From Nostocales cyanobacterium LEGE 12452 (GTDB lineage: Bacteria > Cyanobacteriota > Cyanobacteriia > Cyanobacteriales > Nostocaceae), in NCBI GenBank assembly GCA_015206945.1, contig JADEXV010000026.1:1-47538 (forward strand): a stretch of DNA of 47,538 nt, written 5' to 3'. The translations under genes and the position numbers were made by a program. The notes under the pieces were generated by a model. The model did not search any database. It was not told the DNA's origin and was given only the letters and a program-made list of their open reading frames with translations. Every line of letters starts with the position of its first letter. The stretch's first letter is position 1. Below, piece by piece: positions 7,557-15,344 of the stretch.

Positions 7557-7730
7557 ATGGCAGAAGAAACTAGAGAAGTTCGGGGTAGACTCCCTAAAGA
7601 CTTAAAAATCGCCTTTGAAATTGCCTGTGCGCGTCTGGAATTGACCCAGACTGCGGCTTTGGAGGAGGCGATTAGAGATTGGTTGGCAAAAAAAGATTCC
7701 CCTGCTGGTGGAGAGTCACAGGGGAGTTAA
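7557..7730 (+). CDS. Small ribbon-helix-helix (Arc-type) regulator
   Basis: A 57-residue protein, MAEETREVRGRLPKD... ending GESQGS. The alternating pattern EVRGRLP followed by two helices (about residues 14-27 and 31-44, with TQTAALEEAIRDWL) is the ribbon-helix-helix shape: one beta strand that would sit in the DNA major groove and two helices for dimerisation. It is transcribed away from cas12k. V-K CASTs are known to carry small repressors next to cas12k, the best studied being the MerR-type CvkR; this one belongs to a different fold and is presumably a functional substitute (inference). Start: ATG at 7557 preceded by a weak TTAGG. Confidence 0.8.
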   Translation: MAEETREVRGRLPKDLKIAFEIACARLELTQTAALEEAIRDWLAKKDSPAGGESQGS

Positions 7731-7993
7731 AGGGTTATGGTCAAAAATACTGGAGTAATTGTATAATATATATCATATTTTTTCTTGATTACTGCTTTGT
7801 CAGCCTTTGTGAGAAGGCGAGGTTTACAGCTACAACAATCGATAAGTTCAATCTAGGCTGAGGAGTTTTAGATTGCATTAATTATGTAATTTTTTTGACC
7901 GTGGCGTAGCACTGAATCACACGCTCATTTCACCTTGTAGGTGCAAAATTATGAGCCAAGCTATTAATATTAAAAATCCCACAGTAAAGCTAA
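7731..7993. other. Leader of the R-M operon
   Basis: AT-rich stretch of 263 bases between the RHH gene and hsdM. It should carry the R-M operon promoter; TATAAT-like runs occur near 7762-7775 but no unique pair can be chosen. A 20-codon frame starting ATGAGCCAAGC near 7951 overlaps the hsdM start; it could be a leader peptide but has no support beyond position. Confidence 0.4.
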
Positions 7994-9508
7994 ATGTTCG
8001 AGCAAACTTTTAAAAATATTGATGATGTTCTCTGGAAAGAGGCGGGTTGTACTACAGAGTTAGATTACACGGAGCAAACCTCTTGGCTGCTGTTTCTGAA
8101 GTATTTGGATGATTTGGAGCAGGAAAGGGCGCTAGAGGCGGAACTGGCTGGCAAGCCATACGAATTTATTATTGATGAGGCACATCGCTGGTCATCTTGG
8201 GCAGCACCGAAAAAAGCGGACGGTACATTGGATCATGATAATGCGCTGATTGGCGATGATTTGATTGATTATGTCAACCGCAAGTTATTCCCATATTTAC
8301 AGAGTTTCAAGCAACGGGCTACTAGTCCAGATACAATCGAATACAAGATTGGGGAAATTTTTAGCGAGATTAAGAATAGGTTTCAAAGCGGCTACAGCTT
8401 GCGGGATGCGCTGGAATATATTGATGAGCTACGGTTTCGATCGCAACAGGAGAAACACGAGCTATCGCATCTCTATGAAGCCAAAATCAAAAATATGGGT
8501 AATGCAGGGCGTAATGGTGGGGAATATTACACGCCGCGTCCGTTGATTCGGGCAATGATTCAGGTGGTGAAGCCGAAGATTGGTGATCGCATTTATGATG
8601 GTGCTTGTGGTTCGGCTGGGTTTTTGTGCGAGAGTTACGACTATTTACGTCGGGGTAAGCTGACAACAAAAGAGCTTGAGATTCTTCAAAAACATACGTT
8701 TACGGGTAAAGAAAAGAAAAGTTTGGCGTATGTGATTGCGATCATGAATATGATTTTGCATGGCATTGATGCGCCGAATATTATCCACACCAACACGCTG
8801 ACGGAAAATCTCAGTGATATTCAAGACAAGAATCGCTTTGATGTCATCTTGGCTAATCCGCCATTTGGGGGGAAAGAACGCAAGGAAGTACAGCAGAATT
8901 TCCCGATTAAGACAGGGGAAACGGCGTTTCTGTTTTTGCAGCATTTCATCAAAATTCTGAAGATGGGCGGTAGGGCGGCGGTAGTAATCAAAAACACGTT
9001 TCTGTCAAATTCGGATAATGCTTCGCGGGCGTTGCGTCAAGAGCTTTTGAGTAGTTGCAATCTGCACACGATTTTGGATTGTCCGAGTGGGACTTTTATC
9101 GGGGCAGGGGTTAAGACGGTGGTGCTGTTTTTTGAGAAAGGAAAGCCCTTTGACTCCGTTCAGGGAACGCCTTTATTTTCTCAGGAAAAACCTTTAACTC
9201 AGGGAATGGCTACTCAAAAAATTTGGTATTACCAACTCGCTCCGGGGCGGAATATGGGTAAAACCAATTCCCTGAATGATGAGGATTTATGCGAGTTTGT
9301 GGAGTTACAGGCTAGGTTTGCGGAAACAGAAAAGTCTTGGCTGGTGGATATTGCTGATTTGGATCGGGAATCGTTTGATTTATCGGTGAAGAATCCAAAT
9401 AAAGCTGAGGAATCACTGTTACGAGAACCGCAGGAAATTTTGGATGAGATTGGGGCTTTGGATGCGGAGAGTGCAGAAATTTTGGCGGGTATTGGGGGAA
9501 TGTTGTGA
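7994..9508 (+). CDS. hsdM: Type I restriction-modification, methyltransferase subunit
   Basis: Adenine-N6 methyltransferase subunit of a type I R-M system; with HsdS it protects host sites, and with HsdR it forms the nuclease. The 504-aa protein begins MFEQTFKNIDDVLWKEAGC, the typical HsdM_N domain (to about 160). The N6_Mtase core follows: GGEYYTPRPLI near 176, SAM-binding motif I DGACGSAGFL at 202-211 (usually DPACGSGGFL) and catalytic NPPF at 288-291. Its stop overlaps the hsdS start by 4 bp (GTGA), so the two are translationally coupled. Confidence 0.95.
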   Translation: MFEQTFKNIDDVLWKEAGCTTELDYTEQTSWLLFLKYLDDLEQERALEAELAGKPYEFIIDEAHRWSSWAAPKKADGTLDHDNALIGDDLIDYVNRKLFPYLQSFKQRATSPDTIEYKIGEIFSEIKNRFQSGYSLRDALEYIDELRFRSQQEKHELSHLYEAKIKNMGNAGRNGGEYYTPRPLIRAMIQVVKPKIGDRIYDGACGSAGFLCESYDYLRRGKLTTKELEILQKHTFTGKEKKSLAYVIAIMNMILHGIDAPNIIHTNTLTENLSDIQDKNRFDVILANPPFGGKERKEVQQNFPIKTGETAFLFLQHFIKILKMGGRAAVVIKNTFLSNSDNASRALRQELLSSCNLHTILDCPSGTFIGAGVKTVVLFFEKGKPFDSVQGTPLFSQEKPLTQGMATQKIWYYQLAPGRNMGKTNSLNDEDLCEFVELQARFAETEKSWLVDIADLDRESFDLSVKNPNKAEESLLREPQEILDEIGALDAESAEILAGIGGML

Positions 9509-10749
9509 AGAATAACTGGGAAAAGAAGAAGATAGGGGAACTCTGCAAACTTTCTCAAGGACTAGCAATTAATGTCAAAACAAAACATTATCTAGTTGAA
9601 AAAAGTGATTTGCCACTATTGAGAATCAAGGATCTTAAAAATAACACAGTAGAACAATATGTCGATCCAAATAATTATCCAAAAAACTGTTTGGTTACTG
9701 AGAAGGATTTGATTTATACAAGAACAGGACAAATTGGGCTGGTTTTTACTGGAAGGTTTGGAATTTTACACAATAACAGCTTTAAAATTGAACCTGACAA
9801 GTCTTTGCTAAGAGAGTATCTTTTTTTGTTTTTGCAGAGTGAGAGCTTCAAAAACCAAATATTAAAATTAGCTTCAAGAACAGCACAACCAGATATTACG
9901 CACAAAATTTTTAAGGAGCAGATTATTTTTGTTCCACCGATATCTGAACAAAAGCGGATTGTGGCAATTTTGGATGAGGCGTTTGAGGGGATTGATAGAG
10001 CGATCGCAAACACCGAAAATAACCTCACCAACTCCCGCGAACTATTTGAAAGCTATCGAAATTCTATCTTGACTCAGAATAATAAAGAGTGGAAAGAAAC
10101 AACACTGGGTGCAGAAATAGATTTAATGACTGGATTTCCATTTAAGAGCAGCGGATATACAGATTCAGACCAGAGCATCCGATTACTTCGAGGGGATAAT
10201 ATTGTTCAAGGTGCGCTTCGTTGGGATGATGTTAAGAAGTGGCCAGAATCTGAGATAAATGAATACCTTAGTTATCAACTCAAAGAGGGCGATGTAGTTC
10301 TTGCGATGGATCGTCCTTGGGTGAAAGCGGGTTTGAAACACGCGATGATCTCTTCCGATGATTTGCCATGCTTACTTGTTCAACGAACTGCTTGTCTTCG
10401 TGGTAATAAAAATATTAACAATCGATTTCTTATCTATTTGATAGGTAGTCATTCATTTATACAACATATACTGAGTAATCAAACTGGCATTGGAGTTCCG
10501 CATATTAGTGGAAAACAGATTCAAAGCTTCAAATTTCTGAAACCATTTCTCTCTGAGCAGAATTTCATTAGTGATAGTCTCGACGATCTAAGGTCAAAAT
10601 CACAACGCCTCGAAACCATCTACCGCCAAAAACTTGCCGCACTCAACGAACTCAAACAATCCATCCTGCAAAAAGCCTTCACTGGCGAACTCACCGCAGA
10701 CACCCCTAACCAAGTAAGGAAAACCGCTAAGGAGGGAATTGCAGCATGA
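9505..10749 (+). CDS. hsdS: Type I R-M, specificity subunit
   Basis: DNA sequence-recognition subunit that directs HsdM and HsdR. The 414-aa protein has the expected two half-subunits: target-recognition domain 1 (about residues 1-150), a conserved helical spacer (EQKRIVAILDEAFEGIDRA, then NLTNSRELFESYRN), target-recognition domain 2 starting at WKETTLGAEID, and the second conserved helix near the C-terminus (LAALNELKQSILQKAFTGEL). The start is GTG, overlapping the hsdM stop. The end overlaps the next gene by 4 bp (ATGA). TRD2 shows no sign of truncation. Confidence 0.93.
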   Translation: MKNNWEKKKIGELCKLSQGLAINVKTKHYLVEKSDLPLLRIKDLKNNTVEQYVDPNNYPKNCLVTEKDLIYTRTGQIGLVFTGRFGILHNNSFKIEPDKSLLREYLFLFLQSESFKNQILKLASRTAQPDITHKIFKEQIIFVPPISEQKRIVAILDEAFEGIDRAIANTENNLTNSRELFESYRNSILTQNNKEWKETTLGAEIDLMTGFPFKSSGYTDSDQSIRLLRGDNIVQGALRWDDVKKWPESEINEYLSYQLKEGDVVLAMDRPWVKAGLKHAMISSDDLPCLLVQRTACLRGNKNINNRFLIYLIGSHSFIQHILSNQTGIGVPHISGKQIQSFKFLKPFLSEQNFISDSLDDLRSKSQRLETIYRQKLAALNELKQSILQKAFTGELTADTPNQVRKTAKEGIAA

Positions 10750-12164
10750 TTACCCTTGAAACTCTTGAAAAATGGCTGCTTGTACCCACAGAGACAGAAC
10801 ATCTTGAATTTAAAGAAGCCAAACTACAGTTTGATTCGACTAAACTGCTGAAATATTGTGTAGCACTAGCGAATGAAGGAGGTGGTTATATTGTTTTGGG
10901 TATTACCGATAAGCGACCTCGCCAAGTAGTAGGTTCCATAGCTTACTCAAAAGCAGGAGAACTGAACGGTATTAAGTCAAGAATAGTTAATGAACTCAGA
11001 TTTCGGGTAGAAGTTACAGAATTACAACATCCAAATGGTCGAGTACTAGTTTTTGAAGTGCCTACCCGTCCTGTAGGTCGTGCATTGGACTATGAGGGAG
11101 CCTACCTGATGAGAGTTGGTGAAGAACTGCGACCAATGACTCCTGATATGCTGAAGCGGATTTTTGCTGAAGACCAACAAGATTGGTTTTCCCAACCCGC
11201 TCGATGTGACGCAAGTCCTGATGATGTAATAGCCCTTCTAGATACCCAAACCTACTTTGAACTGCTAAAAATCTCATATCCGACTAGCCGCGATGCTGTC
11301 TTAGAACGATTGCAGAGCCAAGATTTAATCAAACAGACAGTACAGGGTTGGACAATCAGCAACATAGCCGCTATCCTTTTGGCAAAAAAACTGGATGCCT
11401 TTTCCCCTGCATTGGCTCGTAAAGCTCCCCGCGTTGTTATATATGAAGGTATCAATAAGCTAAAAACTCGTGACGACAACACAGGCAACCGAGGATATGC
11501 CGTTGGCTTTGGCAGATTAGTAGATTTTGTTCACTCAGCAGCACCGCAAAATCGCTTTATCGAAGAAGTTGTGCGAGAAGAAGTAAAGATGTTCCCGGAA
11601 CAGGCTTTACGAGAACTTATTGCTAATGCTTTAGTGCATCAGGATTTTCTAGCAACAGGTACTTCAGTGATGATCGAGATGTATAGCGATCGCATTGAGA
11701 TATCTAATCCCGGCATTCCGCCTATTAAGGTGGAGCGATTTATTGATGAAAATCGCTCCCGTAACGAACAACTCGCAGACATAATGCGACGTTTCGGTAT
11801 ATGTGAAGAAAAAGGCAGTGGCATTGACAAAGTTGTAAGCGCAGCAGAAGATTTTCAACTACCCGCACCAGATTTTCGAGTAGGTGACACACGCACTACA
11901 GCAGTGCTGTTTGCCCATCAAGATTTCGCCGGCATGAGCAAAACAGACCGAATTCGAGCCTGCTATCAGCATTGCTGTCTGCTGTATGTTAGCAATCAAC
12001 GAATGTCTAACCAAACCCTACGGGAGCGGTTCCGTCTAAGTGACTCGCAAGTAGCAACCGTTTCTCTGATTATAGGAGCTACCAAAGAAGCTGGCTTGAT
12101 CAAAGCAGATGAATCCGAATCAACCTCTACCCGCTATGCTCGTTATCTCCCTTTTTGGGCATAA
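10746..12164 (+). CDS. AlbA_2 (Schlafen-type) and HATPase_c_4 protein
   Basis: A 472-aa protein of the COG2865 type. An N-terminal AlbA_2 (Schlafen-fold) domain holds HLEFKEAKL and ANEGGGYIVLGITD (about residues 18-60). A GHKL-type ATPase region follows, ELIANALVHQDF with YSDRIEISNPG and GICEEKGSGI (about 285-360), and then a winged-helix-like C-terminus. Members are variously called ATP-binding transcriptional regulators or helicase-related; the role is not settled. Such genes recur inside type I R-M operons of bacteria. Here the ATG overlaps the hsdS stop (ATGA), so it is co-translated with the R-M genes and is probably an accessory or regulator of the system (inference). Confidence 0.85.
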   Translation: MITLETLEKWLLVPTETEHLEFKEAKLQFDSTKLLKYCVALANEGGGYIVLGITDKRPRQVVGSIAYSKAGELNGIKSRIVNELRFRVEVTELQHPNGRVLVFEVPTRPVGRALDYEGAYLMRVGEELRPMTPDMLKRIFAEDQQDWFSQPARCDASPDDVIALLDTQTYFELLKISYPTSRDAVLERLQSQDLIKQTVQGWTISNIAAILLAKKLDAFSPALARKAPRVVIYEGINKLKTRDDNTGNRGYAVGFGRLVDFVHSAAPQNRFIEEVVREEVKMFPEQALRELIANALVHQDFLATGTSVMIEMYSDRIEISNPGIPPIKVERFIDENRSRNEQLADIMRRFGICEEKGSGIDKVVSAAEDFQLPAPDFRVGDTRTTAVLFAHQDFAGMSKTDRIRACYQHCCLLYVSNQRMSNQTLRERFRLSDSQVATVSLIIGATKEAGLIKADESESTSTRYARYLPFWA

Positions 12165-12390
12165 AAGTGTTTTAACGCAAACCGAGACAAGTAACTCTCA
12201 AATTCTGAAACCCTTGCAGAACCAACATAAAAGTGTTTTAACGCAAACCGAGACAAGTAACTCTCAAATTCTGAAACCCTTGCAGAACTAACAAAAAAGT
12301 GTTTTAACGCAAATCGAGATGAGTCACTCTCAAACTCTGAAACCCTTGCAGAACTAACCAAAAAGTGTTTTAACGCAAATCGAGATGAGC
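12163..12390 (+). repeat. 66-bp tandem repeats before hsdR
   Basis: Three full 66-bp units begin at 12163, 12229 and 12295 with AAAAGTGTTTTAACGCAAA; a partial fourth starts at 12361 and runs to about 12390, six bases before the hsdR ATG. Units 1 and 2 are nearly identical, unit 3 differs at a handful of positions, so they arose by tandem duplication. The period is a multiple of three, which is why long open frames run through on both strands, but none looks like a real protein. The partial unit ends in the hsdR ribosome-binding area. Confidence 0.9.
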
Positions 12391-12395
12391 GAAAT

Positions 12396-14750
12396 ATGAA
12401 CGAAGCCGAAACCCGTGCCGAACTAATTGACCCCGCACTAAAAACCGCAGGCTGGGGAGTTATTGAAGATAGTCGCATCCGCCGCGAAGTTATTGCCCCT
12501 GGTCGCTTAGTTGGCAACGGTAAACGCGCTCAATCAGACATCGCCGATTATGTCCTGGTTTATCGCGGTGAAAAACTTGCCGTCATCGAAGCGAAAAAAC
12601 GTGACTTACGAGATACCGAAGGTTTAGGGCAAGCCAAAAAATACGCTGAAAAGTTGCAGACTCGATTCGCCTACTCCACAAATGGCATCGGAATCTACCA
12701 AGTAGATATGCACACAGGGGCAGAAGGCTACATCAATCAATATCCCACCCCGGAGCAACTTTGGGAAGCCACCTTTAGCGAAGATAATGAGTGGCGCGAT
12801 CGCTTTGCTGCCATCCCCTTTGAAGACAAAAGCGGCACATGGGAAGCCCGTTATTATCAACATAATGCCATTAAGCACGTCCTAGAAGCAATTTGCCAAG
12901 GACAAGACCGGATTTTGTTAACGATGGCAACTGGCACGGGTAAAACCTTCATCGCCTTCCAACTCGCCTGGAAACTCTTTCAAAGTCGTTGGAACCTCAG
13001 CCGACAACCCACCCGTCGTCCGCGAATTTTGTTTTTAAGCGATCGCAATATCTTAGCCAACCAAGCCTATAACTCATTCTCTGCCTTCCCCGACGATGCC
13101 CTAGTCCGCATCGACCCCGAAGCCATCAAAAAACGGGGTCGAGTCCCCAAAAATGGCAGTATCTTTTTTACGATTTTCCAGACTTTTATGACTGGACGGG
13201 ACGACGCTGGCAATCCTACGCCCAAATTCAGCGACTATCCCCCCGACTTCTTTGACTTTATTATCATTGATGAATGTCACCGAGGCGGAGCCAGTGACGA
13301 AAGCACCTGGCGGGGCATTTTAGAATACTTCTCCCCAGCAGTACAACTGGGACTCACCGCCACTCCTAAACGAAAATATAACGCAGACACCTATGCCTAC
13401 TTCGGCGAGCCAGTCTATACCTATGCCCTCAAAGACGGCATTAACGACGGGTTTCTTACTCCCTTTAAAGTCAGGCAAATCGAAACTAACCTAGATGAAT
13501 ATATTTACAGCACCGAAGATGAACTGATCGAAGGTGCAGTAGACGAAGCCAGAACCTACACTGAAGCTGACTTCAACCGTATCATTGAAATTAGCGATCG
13601 CGAACGCTACCGGGTGCAGCTGTTCATGGAAGAAATCGACCAGAATCAAAAAACTCTGGTGTTTTGTGCCAATCAACCCCACGCTCTAGCTGTGCGGGAT
13701 TTAATCAACCAAATGAAGATTAGCAGTGACCCTAATTACTGTGTTCGCGTCACCGCCGATGATGGGAAACTAGGAGAGCAGCACCTCAGCAACTTTCAAG
13801 ACAATGAGAAAACTATCCCCACCATTCTCACCACTTCTCAAAAGCTTTCCACTGGGGTTGATGCCCGGAATGTTCGTAACATTGTGCTGATGCGCCCCAT
13901 CAACTGGATAATTGAATTTAAACAAATTATTGGTCGCGGTACTCGTCTATTTGATGGGAAAGACTACTTCACTATTTATGATTTCGTCAAAGCCTACGAA
14001 CGCTTCGACGATCCTGAATGGGACGGCGAACCCCAAGAACCTGTTCTCGTCAAAATTGCCAGAGGAGGAGAGAAATCAGGTGGATACAACGACTCTACAA
14101 CAGATAGTGGTATAAATAGAGGCAAAAATAGAAACGAAATTGCAGAAGTTCCCAACCCCAAAACCATCAAAATCAAACTCGCCGATGGTAAAGAACGAAC
14201 TCTCCAGCACCGAATGTCTACCAGCTTCTGGAGTCCAGACGGTAAACCTATGAGCGCCGCAGAATTTGTGCAACGTCTCTTTGGTGAAATTCCTGAACTA
14301 TTTAGAGATGAAGACGAATTAAGAGCAATCTGGAGTCGCCCTGACACCCGTAGAGCTTTATTAGAAGGACTGGCAGAGAAGGGCTACGGGGAAGAACAAC
14401 TCACAGAAATTAGTCGCCTAATTGATGCTGAGAAAAGCGATTTATATGATGTGCTGGCTTATATCGCCTATGCCTCACCACCTATAAGCCGCCGAGAGCG
14501 TGTCCTCGCTCACAAATCATTAATTTTCTCGCGCTATATCGGCAAACAACAAGAATTTCTCGACTTTATACTCGAACAATACATCAAAGCTGGGGTGGGG
14601 GAACTCGATCGCACTAAATTACCTCAACTGTTGGAGTTGAAATATCATACCGTTCGTGATGCTGTAGAAGAACTAGGAAGCGTTGCAAATATCAGTCAAG
14701 TATTTATCGGGTTTCAGCAGTATTTGTATTTGCAGGACAGAGCTGCTTAA
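12396..14750 (+). CDS. hsdR: Type I R-M, restriction and translocase subunit
   Basis: ATP-driven DNA translocase and endonuclease of the type I system. The 784-aa protein has, in order, a PD-(D/E)XK nuclease domain at the N-terminus (D51 in IADYVL, E65 and K67 in VIEAK), a superfamily 2 helicase with Walker A ATGTGKTF at 178-185, DECH box at 292-295, LTATPKR, and motif VI QIIGRGTRLF, then an EcoEI-R-type C-terminal region. The size matches EcoEI/type IB-like HsdR. The ATG at 12396 follows the tandem repeat array, which separates it by 231 bp from the AlbA_2 gene, so it may have its own promoter or leader control. Confidence 0.94.
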   Translation: MNEAETRAELIDPALKTAGWGVIEDSRIRREVIAPGRLVGNGKRAQSDIADYVLVYRGEKLAVIEAKKRDLRDTEGLGQAKKYAEKLQTRFAYSTNGIGIYQVDMHTGAEGYINQYPTPEQLWEATFSEDNEWRDRFAAIPFEDKSGTWEARYYQHNAIKHVLEAICQGQDRILLTMATGTGKTFIAFQLAWKLFQSRWNLSRQPTRRPRILFLSDRNILANQAYNSFSAFPDDALVRIDPEAIKKRGRVPKNGSIFFTIFQTFMTGRDDAGNPTPKFSDYPPDFFDFIIIDECHRGGASDESTWRGILEYFSPAVQLGLTATPKRKYNADTYAYFGEPVYTYALKDGINDGFLTPFKVRQIETNLDEYIYSTEDELIEGAVDEARTYTEADFNRIIEISDRERYRVQLFMEEIDQNQKTLVFCANQPHALAVRDLINQMKISSDPNYCVRVTADDGKLGEQHLSNFQDNEKTIPTILTTSQKLSTGVDARNVRNIVLMRPINWIIEFKQIIGRGTRLFDGKDYFTIYDFVKAYERFDDPEWDGEPQEPVLVKIARGGEKSGGYNDSTTDSGINRGKNRNEIAEVPNPKTIKIKLADGKERTLQHRMSTSFWSPDGKPMSAAEFVQRLFGEIPELFRDEDELRAIWSRPDTRRALLEGLAEKGYGEEQLTEISRLIDAEKSDLYDVLAYIAYASPPISRRERVLAHKSLIFSRYIGKQQEFLDFILEQYIKAGVGELDRTKLPQLLELKYHTVRDAVEELGSVANISQVFIGFQQYLYLQDRAA

Positions 14751-14814
14751 TTGAGCAGGTCGCTAAAATTAGTCAGAAGATTAATTCAAAGCTACATAAC
14801 CATAGCTAAAAATG

Positions 14815-14900
14815 GCGATCGCTTCTCGCCATCTCCGTGCTGTGGGAGATGGACGCTGTGAGTGCGTAGGTTTAGCCCGTCGTAGACATCGCCATAACTC
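14815..14900. repeat. Dispersed cyanobacterial repeat after hsdR
   Basis: Contains CCATCTCC/GGAGATGG inverted arms (14829-14836 and 14845-14852) and the string GTAGCCCGT-like 'tttagcccgtcgtagacatcgcc', of which a close relative (ggcgtagcccgtagtaggcatcgc) is at 19374-19398. Such GC-rich modules are spread through Nostoc genomes. It lies at the 3' side of the R-M operon and may act as an mRNA end. Confidence 0.5.
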
Positions 14901-14963
14901 TAGATTCGGCATTAAATGTATAATTGCTGAGTATTTTGTATATTTACTGGTTAAAGCTCTTAA

Positions 14964-15344
14964 ATGATTACCGTTACACCAGAGGAAATTAGTCAGTTTC
15001 GCAGCCAGTTGGCAGATAATTCAGAGGCTTTAGCAGCTTTGGATGCTATAGAAGAGTGTCAGGGAAATCTGGAAGCAGCAGCACAGTTAATTGCTGTTGA
15101 GACAACCGAAGCAGAAGTCAGCTTGAGGGGAGATTCAAATTATTTAGAGAAATTAGCACAAAAACTCAGCAAAATTATCTGTCAGGAAGAATTTGACGAC
15201 TTGATGACGGGAGTATTGACAGCTGCGATCGCCACCTTAGCAGTAAGTGGTAATATTCCCATAGCTCTGGCAACTCCAGTAGTAATTTATGTTGCCAAAA
15301 TCGGCGTAAAGCAGTTTTGTGAAGCTACCAAACCTGAACCCTAA
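14964..15344 (+). CDS. Unknown small protein with hydrophobic C-terminal segment
   Basis: A 126-aa protein starting MITVTPEEISQFRSQLADN. Residues 1-60 are acidic and helical (ALDAIEECQGNLEAAAQLI resembles a UBA-like or death-effector-like helical bundle, weakly). Residues about 82-112 form a long apolar stretch (TGVLTAAIATLAVSGNIPIA then TPVVIYVAKIGV) that could insert in a membrane. It converges on, and overlaps by 4 bp, the TPR-CHAT gene. No named family is known to me. Its position beside a CHAT protease raises the possibility that it is a cleavage substrate or partner of the protease (inference only). Confidence 0.6.
   Translation: MITVTPEEISQFRSQLADNSEALAALDAIEECQGNLEAAAQLIAVETTEAEVSLRGDSNYLEKLAQKLSKIICQEEFDDLMTGVLTAAIATLAVSGNIPIALATPVVIYVAKIGVKQFCEATKPEP

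Noticed and set aside
7679-7861. 60-codon plus frame after the RHH gene
   Set aside because: Overlaps the RHH gene in another frame and has low-quality composition.
7951-8013. 20-codon frame overlapping the hsdM start
   Set aside because: Could be a leader peptide, but there is no evidence beyond position.
12109-12291. 60-codon plus frame through the same repeats
   Set aside because: Out of frame with the AlbA_2 gene it overlaps and made of repeat units only.
12143-12517. 124-codon minus frame with repeated SSARVSEFES blocks
   Set aside because: The period of the DNA repeat (66 bp) keeps the frame open by chance; it overlaps the hsdR start and has no ribosome site.
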